Assembly: GCA_018903055.1 (NCBI GenBank)
Contig: JAHIPW010000013.1
Span: 1-18,326, forward strand
Direction of reading: 5' to 3'
DNA from: DRGV01 sp018903055 [NCBI: bacterium]
GTDB lineage: Bacteria > UBP18 > UBA7526
Length of the DNA stretch: 18,326 nt
The translations under genes and the position numbers were made by a program. Of this stretch, positions 1 to 7,437 are shown piece by piece (the first letter of the stretch is position 1; each line of letters starts with the position of its first letter). The notes beneath the pieces are model-generated. The model did not search any database, was not told the DNA's origin, and saw only the letters and a program-made list of their open reading frames with translations.

Positions 1-496
1 AGATGGTGCTTATTCTTTCTCGTTCAATTCCCAAATTCCGAATGACCTTTTCTTTAATTGCTTTTGAAATAGTAATAATGTAGCCTGTTTTGTGACGCAG
101 TATGAACCTTTCCTGGAAGTTGACCTTATCCAGGTCTGCCCGGTGGAGGGTGTGAACTAAGGAAACTCTCTTTTTAACGAAAGAGGCTAAGATATGGTCG
201 TAGCGAAAATGAGTATGAATGATATTGATTTTTTCCTTTTTCAGAACTCGGGGTAGGGTTGCTAAATTCTTAAGATAATTCGGGGGATGAGATTTTCTAT
301 CGAGATTGAGGTTCTCTATTACTGGGATGCCTGCTTCACGAACCCTGAGAAGGAACCTTCCCCTCTTTTTTGTAATCCCAGCGAAGAAAGCCTTATGGCC
401 TCTTCTGTCTAGTTCTTTCAAAAGGCTCAAGACCGATTCTGCTGGGCCAGTCCAGTTCTCATCACTATAGAGATGAAGGATATTCAGTCTTTTCAT
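1..496 (-). CDS. GT4-type glycosyltransferase, N-terminal part (3' end outside window)
   Basis: The ATG at 496-494 opens a frame that stays open to the window edge, giving 165 residues. AGGA lies 7 bases upstream of the ATG. The protein starts MKRLNILHLYSDENWTGPAE, the usual opening of the donor/acceptor-binding N-terminal Rossmann half of GT4 enzymes (first strand, then a Gly-containing loop). It continues with IIHTHFRYDHILAS near residues 92-105 and ISKAIKEKVI near 146-155, both typical of this half. The C-terminal UDP/GDP-sugar-binding half lies beyond base 1, so the sugar cannot be guessed. It is the most downstream gene of the glycan cluster and is separated from the deacetylase by 219 bases of repeat-like DNA, so it may be transcribed separately. 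Family assignment is fairly secure; the substrate is unknown. Confidence 0.8.
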   Translation of the reverse strand, partial: MKRLNILHLYSDENWTGPAESVLSLLKELDRRGHKAFFAGITKKRGRFLLRVREAGIPVIENLNLDRKSHPPNYLKNLATLPRVLKKEKINIIHTHFRYDHILASFVKKRVSLVHTLHRADLDKVNFQERFILRHKTGYIITISKAIKEKVIRNLGIERERISTI

Positions 497-715
497 TAAT
501 TATCCTAGATGAGGCAACACATATATAGGAAAAATAGGACATTTGACAAAGAAATTTTATTTAAATCCGAAGCCCGAATTCCGAAATCCGAAAAAATTTC
601 CTAATTTCCAAATGACTTAATGTCTAAAATTCTTTTGTTTGGACATTTAAGCATTGAGCATTGATTCGTCATTCTGGTTTCGGGTTTCGTCATTACTCTT
701 ACTTTTTTCCTTGTA
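497..715. repeat. Intergenic word repeats with inverse copies
   Basis: There is no gene here. 566-593 repeats the word CCGAA four times at 7-8 base spacing, and 676-689 holds the inverse word twice (GGTTTCG, GGTTTCG). Between them CTTAATGTC (616-624) pairs with GACATTTAAG (642-651) with one bulged base. Near 650-666 the word ATTGA recurs. The stretch therefore contains short direct repeats whose inverse is also present, and could fold in RNA. No T-run follows the hairpin, so I do not call a terminator. Confidence 0.6.
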
Positions 716-1819
716 TTAGAAGAGTTTCTTCAATTTGGGATAGATGGAGGCAGTAAAATTATGGGAATAGATAAAGAGCCTCCTTTTAAACCAACCAAGA
801 TCCCCCCTCTTAACCTCAAACCTCTTAAGATACATAGGGTCGGTATTAGAAGTATTTGTTCCCGGCTGAGTGGTCACTGCTCCCAGGTAGCCACACTCCT
901 TAGCCCACTTAACTAAATCATTATCGTATGCTCCGCCCGGCCAGGCAATGAAGGGGCATTTTTTATCTACTTTTTTCTCAATTATATTCTTAGAAAGCAG
1001 TAGTTCATTTTTAATCCTCTTCTTCCTCTCTTCTAAAGTTTCATAATTATCCTTTAATCTATTTCCTGCCCGATAATCACTTGCTACCCCATCCAATTCC
1101 TTCTTCCAATCTCTCTTTTCAAAAAATTTCTCTTTCCCTCTTTGGGAGACGTATTCTGCCAGCCCATCTCTTAAATCCCGATCATCAGAGTATTTTCGTC
1201 CAGCTAGGGCTGGTTTATCCTCATATAAGGGAATGCCCAATCTCAGATCTCCATCAGTAAGCCACCCCGTGCGCCACTTATCTCCTCGGCAATAACCGAC
1301 TATCTCATGGCTCACATAGCAATAACTGTGTAAATGGCTATGGGATTGGATATCTATTAAACCGCTTTGCGACATTTTCTTTGCCTCTTCCCAGCTAATA
1401 TGGTCATCCGAGCCTGCAGAGTTTCTGACACATCTTAGATTGCTCTGATAGTGGTTAGAAATTTTGGGAAGATCTTCTTTCTTGGATTCTCCATTCCAAA
1501 CATTTCCTAAGTGAGGGTGATAGGAATTGGATTTTTCTTTAATACGAGATGTAATGACAAAGATGGTTGCCTTTAGATTATACTTCTTCAATATAGGATA
1601 GGCATAGACCCAGTTATCAAGATAGCCATCGTCAAAGGTAAGAGCCATCCTTCTTTTATCTTTCCCTTTTTTTAAGGAATCGATCAATTCGTTCAGAAAA
1701 AGGGTCTGGTAATTTTTTCTTGCCAGATATTCCATCTGGGTCTGGAAATCATCTGGTGAAATGGTAAACTTATCTTTTAACTCGTTCACATGATGGTACA
1801 TCAAGACTGGGATACTCAC
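716..1819 (-). CDS. Polysaccharide deacetylase (NodB domain, CE4) with long insert
   Basis: 367 residues from a GTG start (1819-1817) that overlaps the TGA of the gene before it by 4 bases. CE4 enzymes remove N- or O-acetyl groups from glycans using a divalent metal. Motif 1 is TFDDG (61-65), with catalytic and metal Asp at 63 and 64. Motif 2 is HSHLH (160-164), the metal histidines. Motif 3 is WPGGAYD (293-299). The protein starts IPVLMYHHV, typical of the family, and has no signal peptide. About 130 residues separate motifs 2 and 3, and some 95 separate motifs 1 and 2, both longer than usual; residues 167-260 are rich in charged and aromatic residues and match no domain I know. Its place at the end of a coupled glycosyltransferase operon suggests it deacetylates a cluster product or a carrier-linked sugar. 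Family call is strong; substrate unknown. Confidence 0.9.
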   Translation of the reverse strand: MSIPVLMYHHVNELKDKFTISPDDFQTQMEYLARKNYQTLFLNELIDSLKKGKDKRRMALTFDDGYLDNWVYAYPILKKYNLKATIFVITSRIKEKSNSYHPHLGNVWNGESKKEDLPKISNHYQSNLRCVRNSAGSDDHISWEEAKKMSQSGLIDIQSHSHLHSYCYVSHEIVGYCRGDKWRTGWLTDGDLRLGIPLYEDKPALAGRKYSDDRDLRDGLAEYVSQRGKEKFFEKRDWKKELDGVASDYRAGNRLKDNYETLEERKKRIKNELLLSKNIIEKKVDKKCPFIAWPGGAYDNDLVKWAKECGYLGAVTTQPGTNTSNTDPMYLKRFEVKRGDLGWFKRRLFIYSHNFTASIYPKLKKLF

Positions 1820-2517
1820 TTTCCTCTAACTCGCAACTTTATGACCTTGAAGAGATAAGTTATTAGGATTTTCCAGCCAATCTTAGAAGTGCCAGACTTC
1901 CGATCCCGAAAGATAATGGGGATTTCCTTAATTCTGAAGCTCTTCTTATAGCACCTGAAGAGCATTTCAGAAAGGAGGAAAGGGTCTTTTGCCTTAAGAC
2001 TTCTCATATCTATAGCCTCCAGAACCTTTCCCCGATAACAACGGTAGCCTGAAGTGGGGTCGGTAACCCTGAATCCTAATAGGGCTCTAACGTAGATAGC
2101 AGCCAGTCTGGTGATTAGTCGTCTTAAGAATCCCCTTCCCACCTCGCCGCCGCTGGGAGCAAAACGGGAGCCAATAACTACATCACAATTCTCAATTTTT
2201 TTCAAAAATTCTGGAATATGTTGGGGATCGTGGGAAAGATCACCATCCATCTCGATCACATAATCTGCTTTATTTTCCAAGGCATACTTAAATCCTGCTA
2301 TTCCTGCCAAGCCCCGCCCCCTCTCAGAGGTTCTTCTCAAGAGATGAATTCTGGGATTCTTTTTAGAATAATCTTCTACTATTCTCCAGGTGCCATCAGG
2401 AGAGTCATCATCTACCACCAGGACCTCGATATTCTCTTGAATCTTCACAATCTCATCAAGCAAGGGGCCGATATTCTCCCTCTCATTATAGGTGGGGATA
2501 ACGACCACGGTCTTCAT
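1816..2517 (-). CDS. Polyprenyl-phosphate hexosyltransferase, DPM1-like GT2
   Basis: 233 residues starting at ATG 2517, which overlaps the upstream stop (ATGA). GT2 enzymes of this type move mannose or glucose from a nucleotide sugar to a polyprenyl phosphate on the cytosolic face. Visible motifs are PTYNE (8-12), DDDSPDGT (36-43), the DXD-like EMDGDLSHDP (89-98), TDPTSGYRC (152-160) and FRDRKSGTSKI (203-213), all hallmarks of dolichol-phosphate mannose synthase relatives. The length matches the soluble catalytic unit alone: there is no C-terminal GtrA-type membrane domain. The GT-C enzyme two genes upstream would need a lipid-linked sugar donor, so the two may be donor maker and donor user; this pairing is inference. 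The sugar could be mannose, glucose or an amino sugar. Confidence 0.9.
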   Translation of the reverse strand: MKTVVVIPTYNERENIGPLLDEIVKIQENIEVLVVDDDSPDGTWRIVEDYSKKNPRIHLLRRTSERGRGLAGIAGFKYALENKADYVIEMDGDLSHDPQHIPEFLKKIENCDVVIGSRFAPSGGEVGRGFLRRLITRLAAIYVRALLGFRVTDPTSGYRCYRGKVLEAIDMRSLKAKDPFLLSEMLFRCYKKSFRIKEIPIIFRDRKSGTSKIGWKILITYLFKVIKLRVRGK

Positions 2518-3632
2518 TTTAATAGATCTTTAACTGCTTGAAAGACTATCCCATGGCTAATATTTTCCATGCAGTTAGGATGTTTGTCACAGGTTTCTTT
2601 ATAGCAGCAGAGGCAGTCCATATCAGGTATAATCTTCCTCCCTCTTCCATAGAGTTCAATCTCAGAAGAAGAGGTGGGGCCGAATAAAGCGACCACCTTC
2701 GTCTTCAAAGCCACTGCGGCATGCATCGCCAGGGTATCACCAGTCACCACTAAATCACAGAGGTTTAGAAACGATAAAAATTCTCTCAAAGTATTCTCAT
2801 GGCCGGTATCAATGGAAGGAACTTTTGACCGTTTCATAATCTCCTCGTTCCTTTCCACTTCCCCCTTTTCGCCAAATAATAGTATCTTTGAGTTTTCTAT
2901 CTCTTTATCCATTCTCTCAATGAGTTTTAGATATCCTTCTATGGTCCACTTTTTCAGTTCCCACCTTCCTCCCGCACCTGTGGCCAATCCAATAATTTTC
3001 TTTCCCTTTAGATCATATTTCTCGGCAAACCGGTTAGCGAAATCCTTCTCCTCCTCCCCTAGATTGACTACCATCTCTTCTTTCTTAAATCTAAGTCCCA
3101 ATATCTCAAAAATAATTTCCTGATAAGTCTTTTTATTCTTTCTCTTTAGATCATCGAAGACTCCCATCTGATACCATTCCCTGGCCCCATGGTTAAAGGG
3201 AAAGACACTCCCTATTTCACTTAGGCCAAATCCTATTTTTTTCCTTGCCCAAGCAAAGGAAGCCAGGGAAGCACTCCGGGGTAGGGAGTCGAGATTAATA
3301 ACCAGATCGAAATGCTCTACTTTCAAACGAGTAAGCGCCTCTGCGCCATAAGAAAGGATGACATCAAAATAGGGATTATTTTCGAGTAACTCCTTTGACT
3401 CCTCATCTACAATCCAGGTAATCTTACATCCCTTATACTTTCTCTTCAAGGCTTCCAATATGGGGGTAGTCCTCAAGACATCTCCCATAGCCCCTAACTT
3501 TATAATGAGAATTGTTTTCTTAATGGAATCATAATATTTGCAGTTAGAGCATTCGACCCCTTCTTTTTTGTGATATTTACAGGGACGATCCCCAAGAAAA
3601 TAGCGACAATCTGTTTTAACCATGTCTTTCAT
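2514..3632 (-). CDS. Glycosyltransferase family 9 (heptosyltransferase-like) with N-terminal Cys cluster
   Basis: 372 residues; ATG 3632 lies 4 bases after the stop of the upstream gene. GT9 enzymes add heptose or related sugars to the LPS core in the cytosol. The GT9 body begins near residue 41 with ILIIKLGAMGDVLRTTP (41-57), followed by FDLVINLDS (108-116), the nucleotide-sugar loop IGLATGAGGRWELKKW (214-229), VVTGDTLAMHAAVAL (295-309) and VALFGPT (314-320). Ahead of this lie about 35 extra residues with Cys at 9, 18, 28 and 31 and His at 21, absent from E. coli WaaC/WaaF and resembling a small metal knuckle. A second group of Cys sits near the C-terminus (340, 342, 343, 348, 354). Family assignment is strong; transfer of heptose itself is not shown. 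Confidence 0.9.
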   Translation of the reverse strand: MKDMVKTDCRYFLGDRPCKYHKKEGVECSNCKYYDSIKKTILIIKLGAMGDVLRTTPILEALKRKYKGCKITWIVDEESKELLENNPYFDVILSYGAEALTRLKVEHFDLVINLDSLPRSASLASFAWARKKIGFGLSEIGSVFPFNHGAREWYQMGVFDDLKRKNKKTYQEIIFEILGLRFKKEEMVVNLGEEEKDFANRFAEKYDLKGKKIIGLATGAGGRWELKKWTIEGYLKLIERMDKEIENSKILLFGEKGEVERNEEIMKRSKVPSIDTGHENTLREFLSFLNLCDLVVTGDTLAMHAAVALKTKVVALFGPTSSSEIELYGRGRKIIPDMDCLCCYKETCDKHPNCMENISHGIVFQAVKDLLK

Positions 3633-3636
3633 CTCT

Positions 3637-5139
3637 TTACTCCTTAGAGAAGTAACCCTCTTTCTCCCCCAATAGACCCCCGTAATAGTCGTAGCAGCGC
3701 CAGATGGTAAAGGTCTTTGCCAATTTTCCTTTGCGATAAATCTTCAGAGGGCCCTCTTCCTGGAAAGAACGAAAGTGCGACATAATCCAATCCGCCTTGT
3801 TATAGCCGCTTAAGGTAACAAAGACAGCATCCTGACTTCTCAAATCCACCTGGCCCCAATAGTCGTATCTGTCCTTTCCATTCAAAGCATATATTCCATG
3901 CTTTTCCTTACTGGTATAAAAAGCAATTTCACTCGCCAATTGATGTCTGGGGGTAAAGATAAATGTTCTATCCTTGTCCATCCCCTCCATTACTTCATTT
4001 ACCCTCTCACCCAGCTGGGGCCAGCCGGATAGGCGGTTGAAGGGGTCGACATCGGCAGGTAGCGCATCATAGGCCAGACCCATAAGAGAGGGATAGTGCA
4101 CGAAGACTGTTAAGAGAAGACTAAAAATGAGGACTACTGTAGTTAACGGGATTAAGAGAGGCCCTCTTCTTTTCTCAAATTTCTTTGCGAATAATCCTGC
4201 CAGGGCAATCGATGCTGTCAGGTATCCCACGGCAGGCCAGTTGGCTTCCACCTTGGCGAGCAAACTGGTCAGGGCAAAAAAGATAATTATGGGAAGAGAG
4301 AAAGAGAAGAGCAAAAGAAGGTTTCTGTCCTGCTTTTTTAAGCCGATACGGAAGCTCTTTACCATAGCCCATATCATGGCGAAGAAGATAAAGGGAGAAA
4401 TAATCCCTGCCTGGGAACCAAGATAGGCTCCCAGGTTGATAAGGGAAGAGCCCTTTTTCCCTAAGCCATGACCAAACTGTTTGATGAACGAGACCCAGCC
4501 ATGGTTATAGTTCCAGATGATGACCGGAAGAAAGATGAGAAAGGCAAGGAGCAGAGCAAGGTAGGGCTCCTTATACCTGAACCACTTCCTGTTCTCTCTA
4601 GATAGAAGAAGGAAGATTAGGGTGCAGGGAAGGAAGAGGACCATATTATACTTACTCAAAAGACCTAGTCCCAAAGAGATGCCAAGTGGATACCAGAGAT
4701 TCTTATTATCTTTTTTGACTAATTGATAAAGAAGATAAAAAGTGAGTGCCCAGAAGAAAACCAATGGAGTATCGGGAGTAATGATTATTCCACCGATGGA
4801 GAAGCCGGGAATAACATTCAAGAGAAGCGCAGAGAAGAAGCCCACTTTTTCGCTCTTGAAGATATCCCTTCCCAGGAGATAGGCGAAGATGGTCAGGGCA
4901 AAGGAGACCAGGACTGAGGAGAGCCTGACAAAGAACTCACTATTCTTGCCCAGCCAGGTGAAGAAGAAGATGAGATAGGCCACCATCGGTGGATGGTCGT
5001 AGTAGGATAGAGAAAGGTTCTGAGACCAGCACCAGTAGTAGGCCTCATCCGGGCAGAGGGAAAGACTCTGAATATAGAACAAACGGAAGAGAGTAACAGA
5101 AAAAAGCAAAATAAGAAAGAGAATACGATATTTCTTCAA
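3637..5139 (-). CDS. GT-C membrane glycosyltransferase (ArnT/PMT-like, GT39/GT83)
   Basis: 500 residues from a TTG start (5139-5137) overlapping the upstream TGA as TTGA. No ATG or GTG lies nearby and the first membrane helix follows at once (residues 5-22), so TTG is the likely start. These enzymes transfer a sugar from a polyprenyl-phosphate donor to a lipid or protein on the outer face of the inner membrane. The first periplasmic loop has the expected acidic pair in CPDEAYYWCW (29-38) and then YYDHPP (46-51), a signature of the ArnT/PMT_2 group. About a dozen hydrophobic helices run to roughly residue 355. The last 145 residues form a soluble domain with DRYDYWGQ, as in ArnT-type proteins. 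It is coupled to the GT4 before it and the GT9 after it. The acceptor could be lipid A/core or another envelope glycan. Confidence 0.88.
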   Translation of the reverse strand: MKKYRILFLILLFSVTLFRLFYIQSLSLCPDEAYYWCWSQNLSLSYYDHPPMVAYLIFFFTWLGKNSEFFVRLSSVLVSFALTIFAYLLGRDIFKSEKVGFFSALLLNVIPGFSIGGIIITPDTPLVFFWALTFYLLYQLVKKDNKNLWYPLGISLGLGLLSKYNMVLFLPCTLIFLLLSRENRKWFRYKEPYLALLLAFLIFLPVIIWNYNHGWVSFIKQFGHGLGKKGSSLINLGAYLGSQAGIISPFIFFAMIWAMVKSFRIGLKKQDRNLLLLFSFSLPIIIFFALTSLLAKVEANWPAVGYLTASIALAGLFAKKFEKRRGPLLIPLTTVVLIFSLLLTVFVHYPSLMGLAYDALPADVDPFNRLSGWPQLGERVNEVMEGMDKDRTFIFTPRHQLASEIAFYTSKEKHGIYALNGKDRYDYWGQVDLRSQDAVFVTLSGYNKADWIMSHFRSFQEEGPLKIYRKGKLAKTFTIWRCYDYYGGLLGEKEGYFSKE

Positions 5140-6326
5140 ACCTTCAATAACTCCTGATAGATATTTTCTATTTTGGCAATCATAACCTTCTGGCTGAACC
5201 TTTCTTTTACTAATCTTCGACCATTCCTTCCCAGTCTCTTCGCCTTCTTCCTATCCTTTAATAATTCAAGGATTGCTTTTGCTAAAGCCCTGCTATCAGC
5301 AGGGGGGACTAATAGGCCGGTCTCGTTATCCTTAACAAGTTCTGGAACCCCACCTACATCTGTAGCCACTACTGGCCTCTCCATGGCCAGGGCCTGAGCT
5401 ACGCCCTGAGGCACCCCTTCTCGGAGAGAAGAAAGGACGAAGACATCCAGACTGGCTAAAATCTCCGGAACGTCTTCCCTCGATCCAGGCATGATTACCT
5501 TATCCTCTAATCCCCTTCTCCTCACCTCCTGGGCCAGGGTATCTCCCTTTGGTTCATGGCCCACGATGAGAAACCTCGTCTCTGGCTTTATTTTTAGTAT
5601 CTCCTGGGCCGCCTCTAAAAAGTAGGGATAACCCTTCTCTGTTCTGATGATGCTTATACTTCCTACAAGGGGAGCATCCTGGTCTATGCCCAGTTCTTCC
5701 CGAATATTTTCTTTAACTCTCTCTGGATTAAATCTCTCCACATCCACTCCGGTGGGAATAGAGATAACCTTCTCCTTAGGAAAACGATTCACCTCGATCA
5801 TCCTCTCTCTTATTGCTTCTCCACAGGTAATGATTTTATGAGGCAGTTTATAAACAATATTAAGAAGGTGGTTTGATATAGGAACAGAAATATGACGAGT
5901 TCTAAGGATGATTGGTCGGCAAGCTAAACGGGCAGCAAAGGAAGCAATCCAAGAATCCTTTGGGGAATGGGTATTGACGATATCTACTCTTTCTCTCCTC
6001 ATTAGAGAAAAGAGCCGGAAGAAAGCCCTTAAAATCTCCCTATTTTCCATCCCTATCTCTCTTACCTCAATCCCCACTTCCTTGGCTTGCTTTCCCAAAG
6101 CGCTTTCCGGTTGAACGGCAAGGATTACCCGATAGCCTCTTTTCTTAAACTCTACGGCCTCGGCAAAGGTTCTCCTCTCCTGCCCTCCCCATCTCTTGGC
6201 AGATTCCGTATGTAAAATAACGGCGCGCTTCGCTTGCCCCGTTTCTGTCTGACGACAGATAACGGCGCGCTTCGCTTGCCCCGTTTTTTGCTTATTGAAG
6301 TTCCGATACCTCAAAATAGTAAGCAT
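5136..6326 (-). CDS. GT4 glycosyltransferase with repeat-derived N-terminal insertion
   Basis: 396 residues from ATG 6326, with GGAG 5 bases upstream. The GT4 body is complete: ILHTES...WGGQE (37-49, the usual family opening), VNTHSPKDSW (117-126), ISIPTGVDVERFNP (188-201), SISIIRTEKGYPYFLEAA (223-240), LIVGHEPKGD (253-262), and the GT4 signature SLREGVPQGVAQALAMERPV (300-319) with its two Glu. Residues 6-36 are odd: TGQAKRAVI occurs twice, 14 residues apart, encoded by an identical 28-base repeat. Removing 99 bases would restore MLTIL-HTES, a normal family start, so the N-terminus appears to have gained a mobile repeat in frame (see findings). The start at 6326 is supported by the ribosome site, and no alternative ATG or GTG lies between the insert and HTES. 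The sugar specificity is unknown. Confidence 0.88.
   Translation of the reverse strand: MLTILRYRNFNKQKTGQAKRAVICRQTETGQAKRAVILHTESAKRWGGQERRTFAEAVEFKKRGYRVILAVQPESALGKQAKEVGIEVREIGMENREILRAFFRLFSLMRRERVDIVNTHSPKDSWIASFAARLACRPIILRTRHISVPISNHLLNIVYKLPHKIITCGEAIRERMIEVNRFPKEKVISIPTGVDVERFNPERVKENIREELGIDQDAPLVGSISIIRTEKGYPYFLEAAQEILKIKPETRFLIVGHEPKGDTLAQEVRRRGLEDKVIMPGSREDVPEILASLDVFVLSSLREGVPQGVAQALAMERPVVATDVGGVPELVKDNETGLLVPPADSRALAKAILELLKDRKKAKRLGRNGRRLVKERFSQKVMIAKIENIYQELLKV
6214..6318 (-). mobile_element. In-frame insertion of a hairpin repeat inside the GT4 5' end
   Basis: A 99-base segment (6220-6318) interrupts the family-typical N-terminus. The plus-strand hexamer AAAATA stands at 6214-6219 and again at 6313-6318, like a target duplication. 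Inside are two identical 28-base copies (6217-6244 and 6259-6286) whose ends AACGG/CCGTT can pair. Between them is a perfect hairpin, TCTGTC-TGAC-GACAGA (6244-6259). 6292-6317 (TTATTGAAGTTCCGATACCT and on) matches the head of the repeats at 17022-17049 and 17209-17228. The frame is kept because 99 is 33 codons. No transposase is encoded, so this would be a non-autonomous element. Confidence 0.65.
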
Positions 6327-6431
6327 ACTTACTCCAAATAATTAGAAAGCCCAGGGGATATAGGGGGCACAGGGGTAACAGGGGTTAAACCCTTGTCACC
6401 CTTGCTACCCTTGTTTCCCTTGTTACCCATA
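6327..6431. repeat. 9-base tandem array and stem-loop between epimerase and GT4
   Basis: 6393-6428 is four exact-length units of a 9-base word: TTGTCACCC, TTGCTACCC, TTGTTTCCC, TTGTTACCC. Just left of it, GGTAACAGGGGTT (6374-6386) pairs with AACCCTTGTCACC (6388-6400) with two mismatches, and could also pair with later units. A close relative of the whole block lies at 10358-10420. No T-run follows on the minus strand, so it is not a standard terminator. Confidence 0.75.
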
Positions 6432-7361
6432 CTATTTCTGGCTGCGGAACCACTCTACTGTTTTTCTCAAGCCTTCTTCAAAATCAACCCCTATCTTATA
6501 GCCAAGTGCTTCTTTTGCTTTAGAGATATCTGCCTGAGAATGTTTTACATCCCCTGGCCTGGGATTAGTATAGAGGGGCTCAATATCTGTATTCATAATT
6601 TTATTTAAACCTTTTACCAGTTTATTTACTGTGATTCTCTTCCCGCAGGCGATGTTGAAGATCCCTCTCTTGGTTTGAGAAGTAGTGGCCAATAGATTTG
6701 CGTCTACCACATTCAAGACATAGGTGAAGTCCCGGGACTGCTCCCCATCTCCATAAACGGTGGGCCTCTCTCCTTTCAGTATAAGAGAAATAAACTTGGG
6801 GATAACTGCAGCATACTGCGAAGTAGGGTCCTGTCGGGGACCAAAGACATTGAAGTAACGAAGAGTTATGGTTTCCAGTCCGTATAAAGAGAAAAAAAGT
6901 TTTGAATACTCTTCACCTGCTAATTTACTTAGGGCATAGGGAGAAAGAGGAGAGGGTTGCATATTCTCCCCCTTCGGTAGATTGGGAGTATCTCCATATA
7001 CTGAGGAGGAAGAGGCATAGACTACCTTCTTCAGCCCTGCTTCCTTCGCTGCCATCAAGATATTCAAAGTACCCAAAACATTTACTTCATTGGTAGTTAC
7101 GGGGTCCTTAATAGACCTGGGAACGGAAGGAAGGGCAGCCTGATGTAAGATATAGTCTACACCTTTTACCGCCTCTTTAACAGTCCCTGAATCTCTTATG
7201 TCACCCTCAATTAATTCAATCTCTTTCAAAAAAGGAGCAATATTTTCTCTCTTGCCTGTAGAGAAGTTGTCCAAAACCCTTATCTTCTCTTTTTTCCTGA
7301 CCAATTCTTCCACGATATGGGAGCCGATGAATCCCGCCCCACCAGTGACTAAAAATTTCAT
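6432..7361 (-). CDS. NAD-dependent UDP-sugar 4-epimerase (extended SDR)
   Basis: 309 residues from ATG 7361, with AAGGA 6 bases ahead. Extended short-chain dehydrogenases of this group invert C4 of a UDP-sugar such as UDP-Glc or UDP-GlcNAc. The NAD-binding motif TGGAGFIGSH is at 6-15, DNFSTGKREN (31-40) binds the adenosine ribose, and GDIRD is at 53-57. The catalytic set is Ser near 117-119 with Tyr142 and Lys146 (YALSK). RYFNVFGPRQDP (168-179) and YGDGEQSRDFTYV are typical C-terminal sugar-binding segments. SVPRSIKDPVTTNEVN (79-94) resembles the WbpP/UDP-GlcNAc epimerase side of the family more than GalE, but this is a guess. It supplies a sugar nucleotide beside the glycosyltransferases, and is separated from them and from recA by repeat arrays. 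Confidence 0.9.
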   Translation of the reverse strand: MKFLVTGGAGFIGSHIVEELVRKKEKIRVLDNFSTGKRENIAPFLKEIELIEGDIRDSGTVKEAVKGVDYILHQAALPSVPRSIKDPVTTNEVNVLGTLNILMAAKEAGLKKVVYASSSSVYGDTPNLPKGENMQPSPLSPYALSKLAGEEYSKLFFSLYGLETITLRYFNVFGPRQDPTSQYAAVIPKFISLILKGERPTVYGDGEQSRDFTYVLNVVDANLLATTSQTKRGIFNIACGKRITVNKLVKGLNKIMNTDIEPLYTNPRPGDVKHSQADISKAKEALGYKIGVDFEEGLRKTVEWFRSQK

Positions 7362-7437
7362 CTTAATCCTTCTGACATTCTGATCCCCTGATACTCTTCC
7401 TACTGATATCCTGATTTTCTGATTTGCTTGTTTCTTT
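7362..7437. repeat. 8-base TCAG word array between recA and epimerase
   Basis: Read on the minus strand, the word TCAG recurs six times, mostly at 8-base steps (AAATCAGA, AAATCAGG, ATATCAGT, a 9-base break, ATCAGGGG, ATCAGAAT, GTCAGAAG). The last unit merges into the AAGGA ribosome site of the epimerase. No hairpin terminator for recA is visible. Confidence 0.6.
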
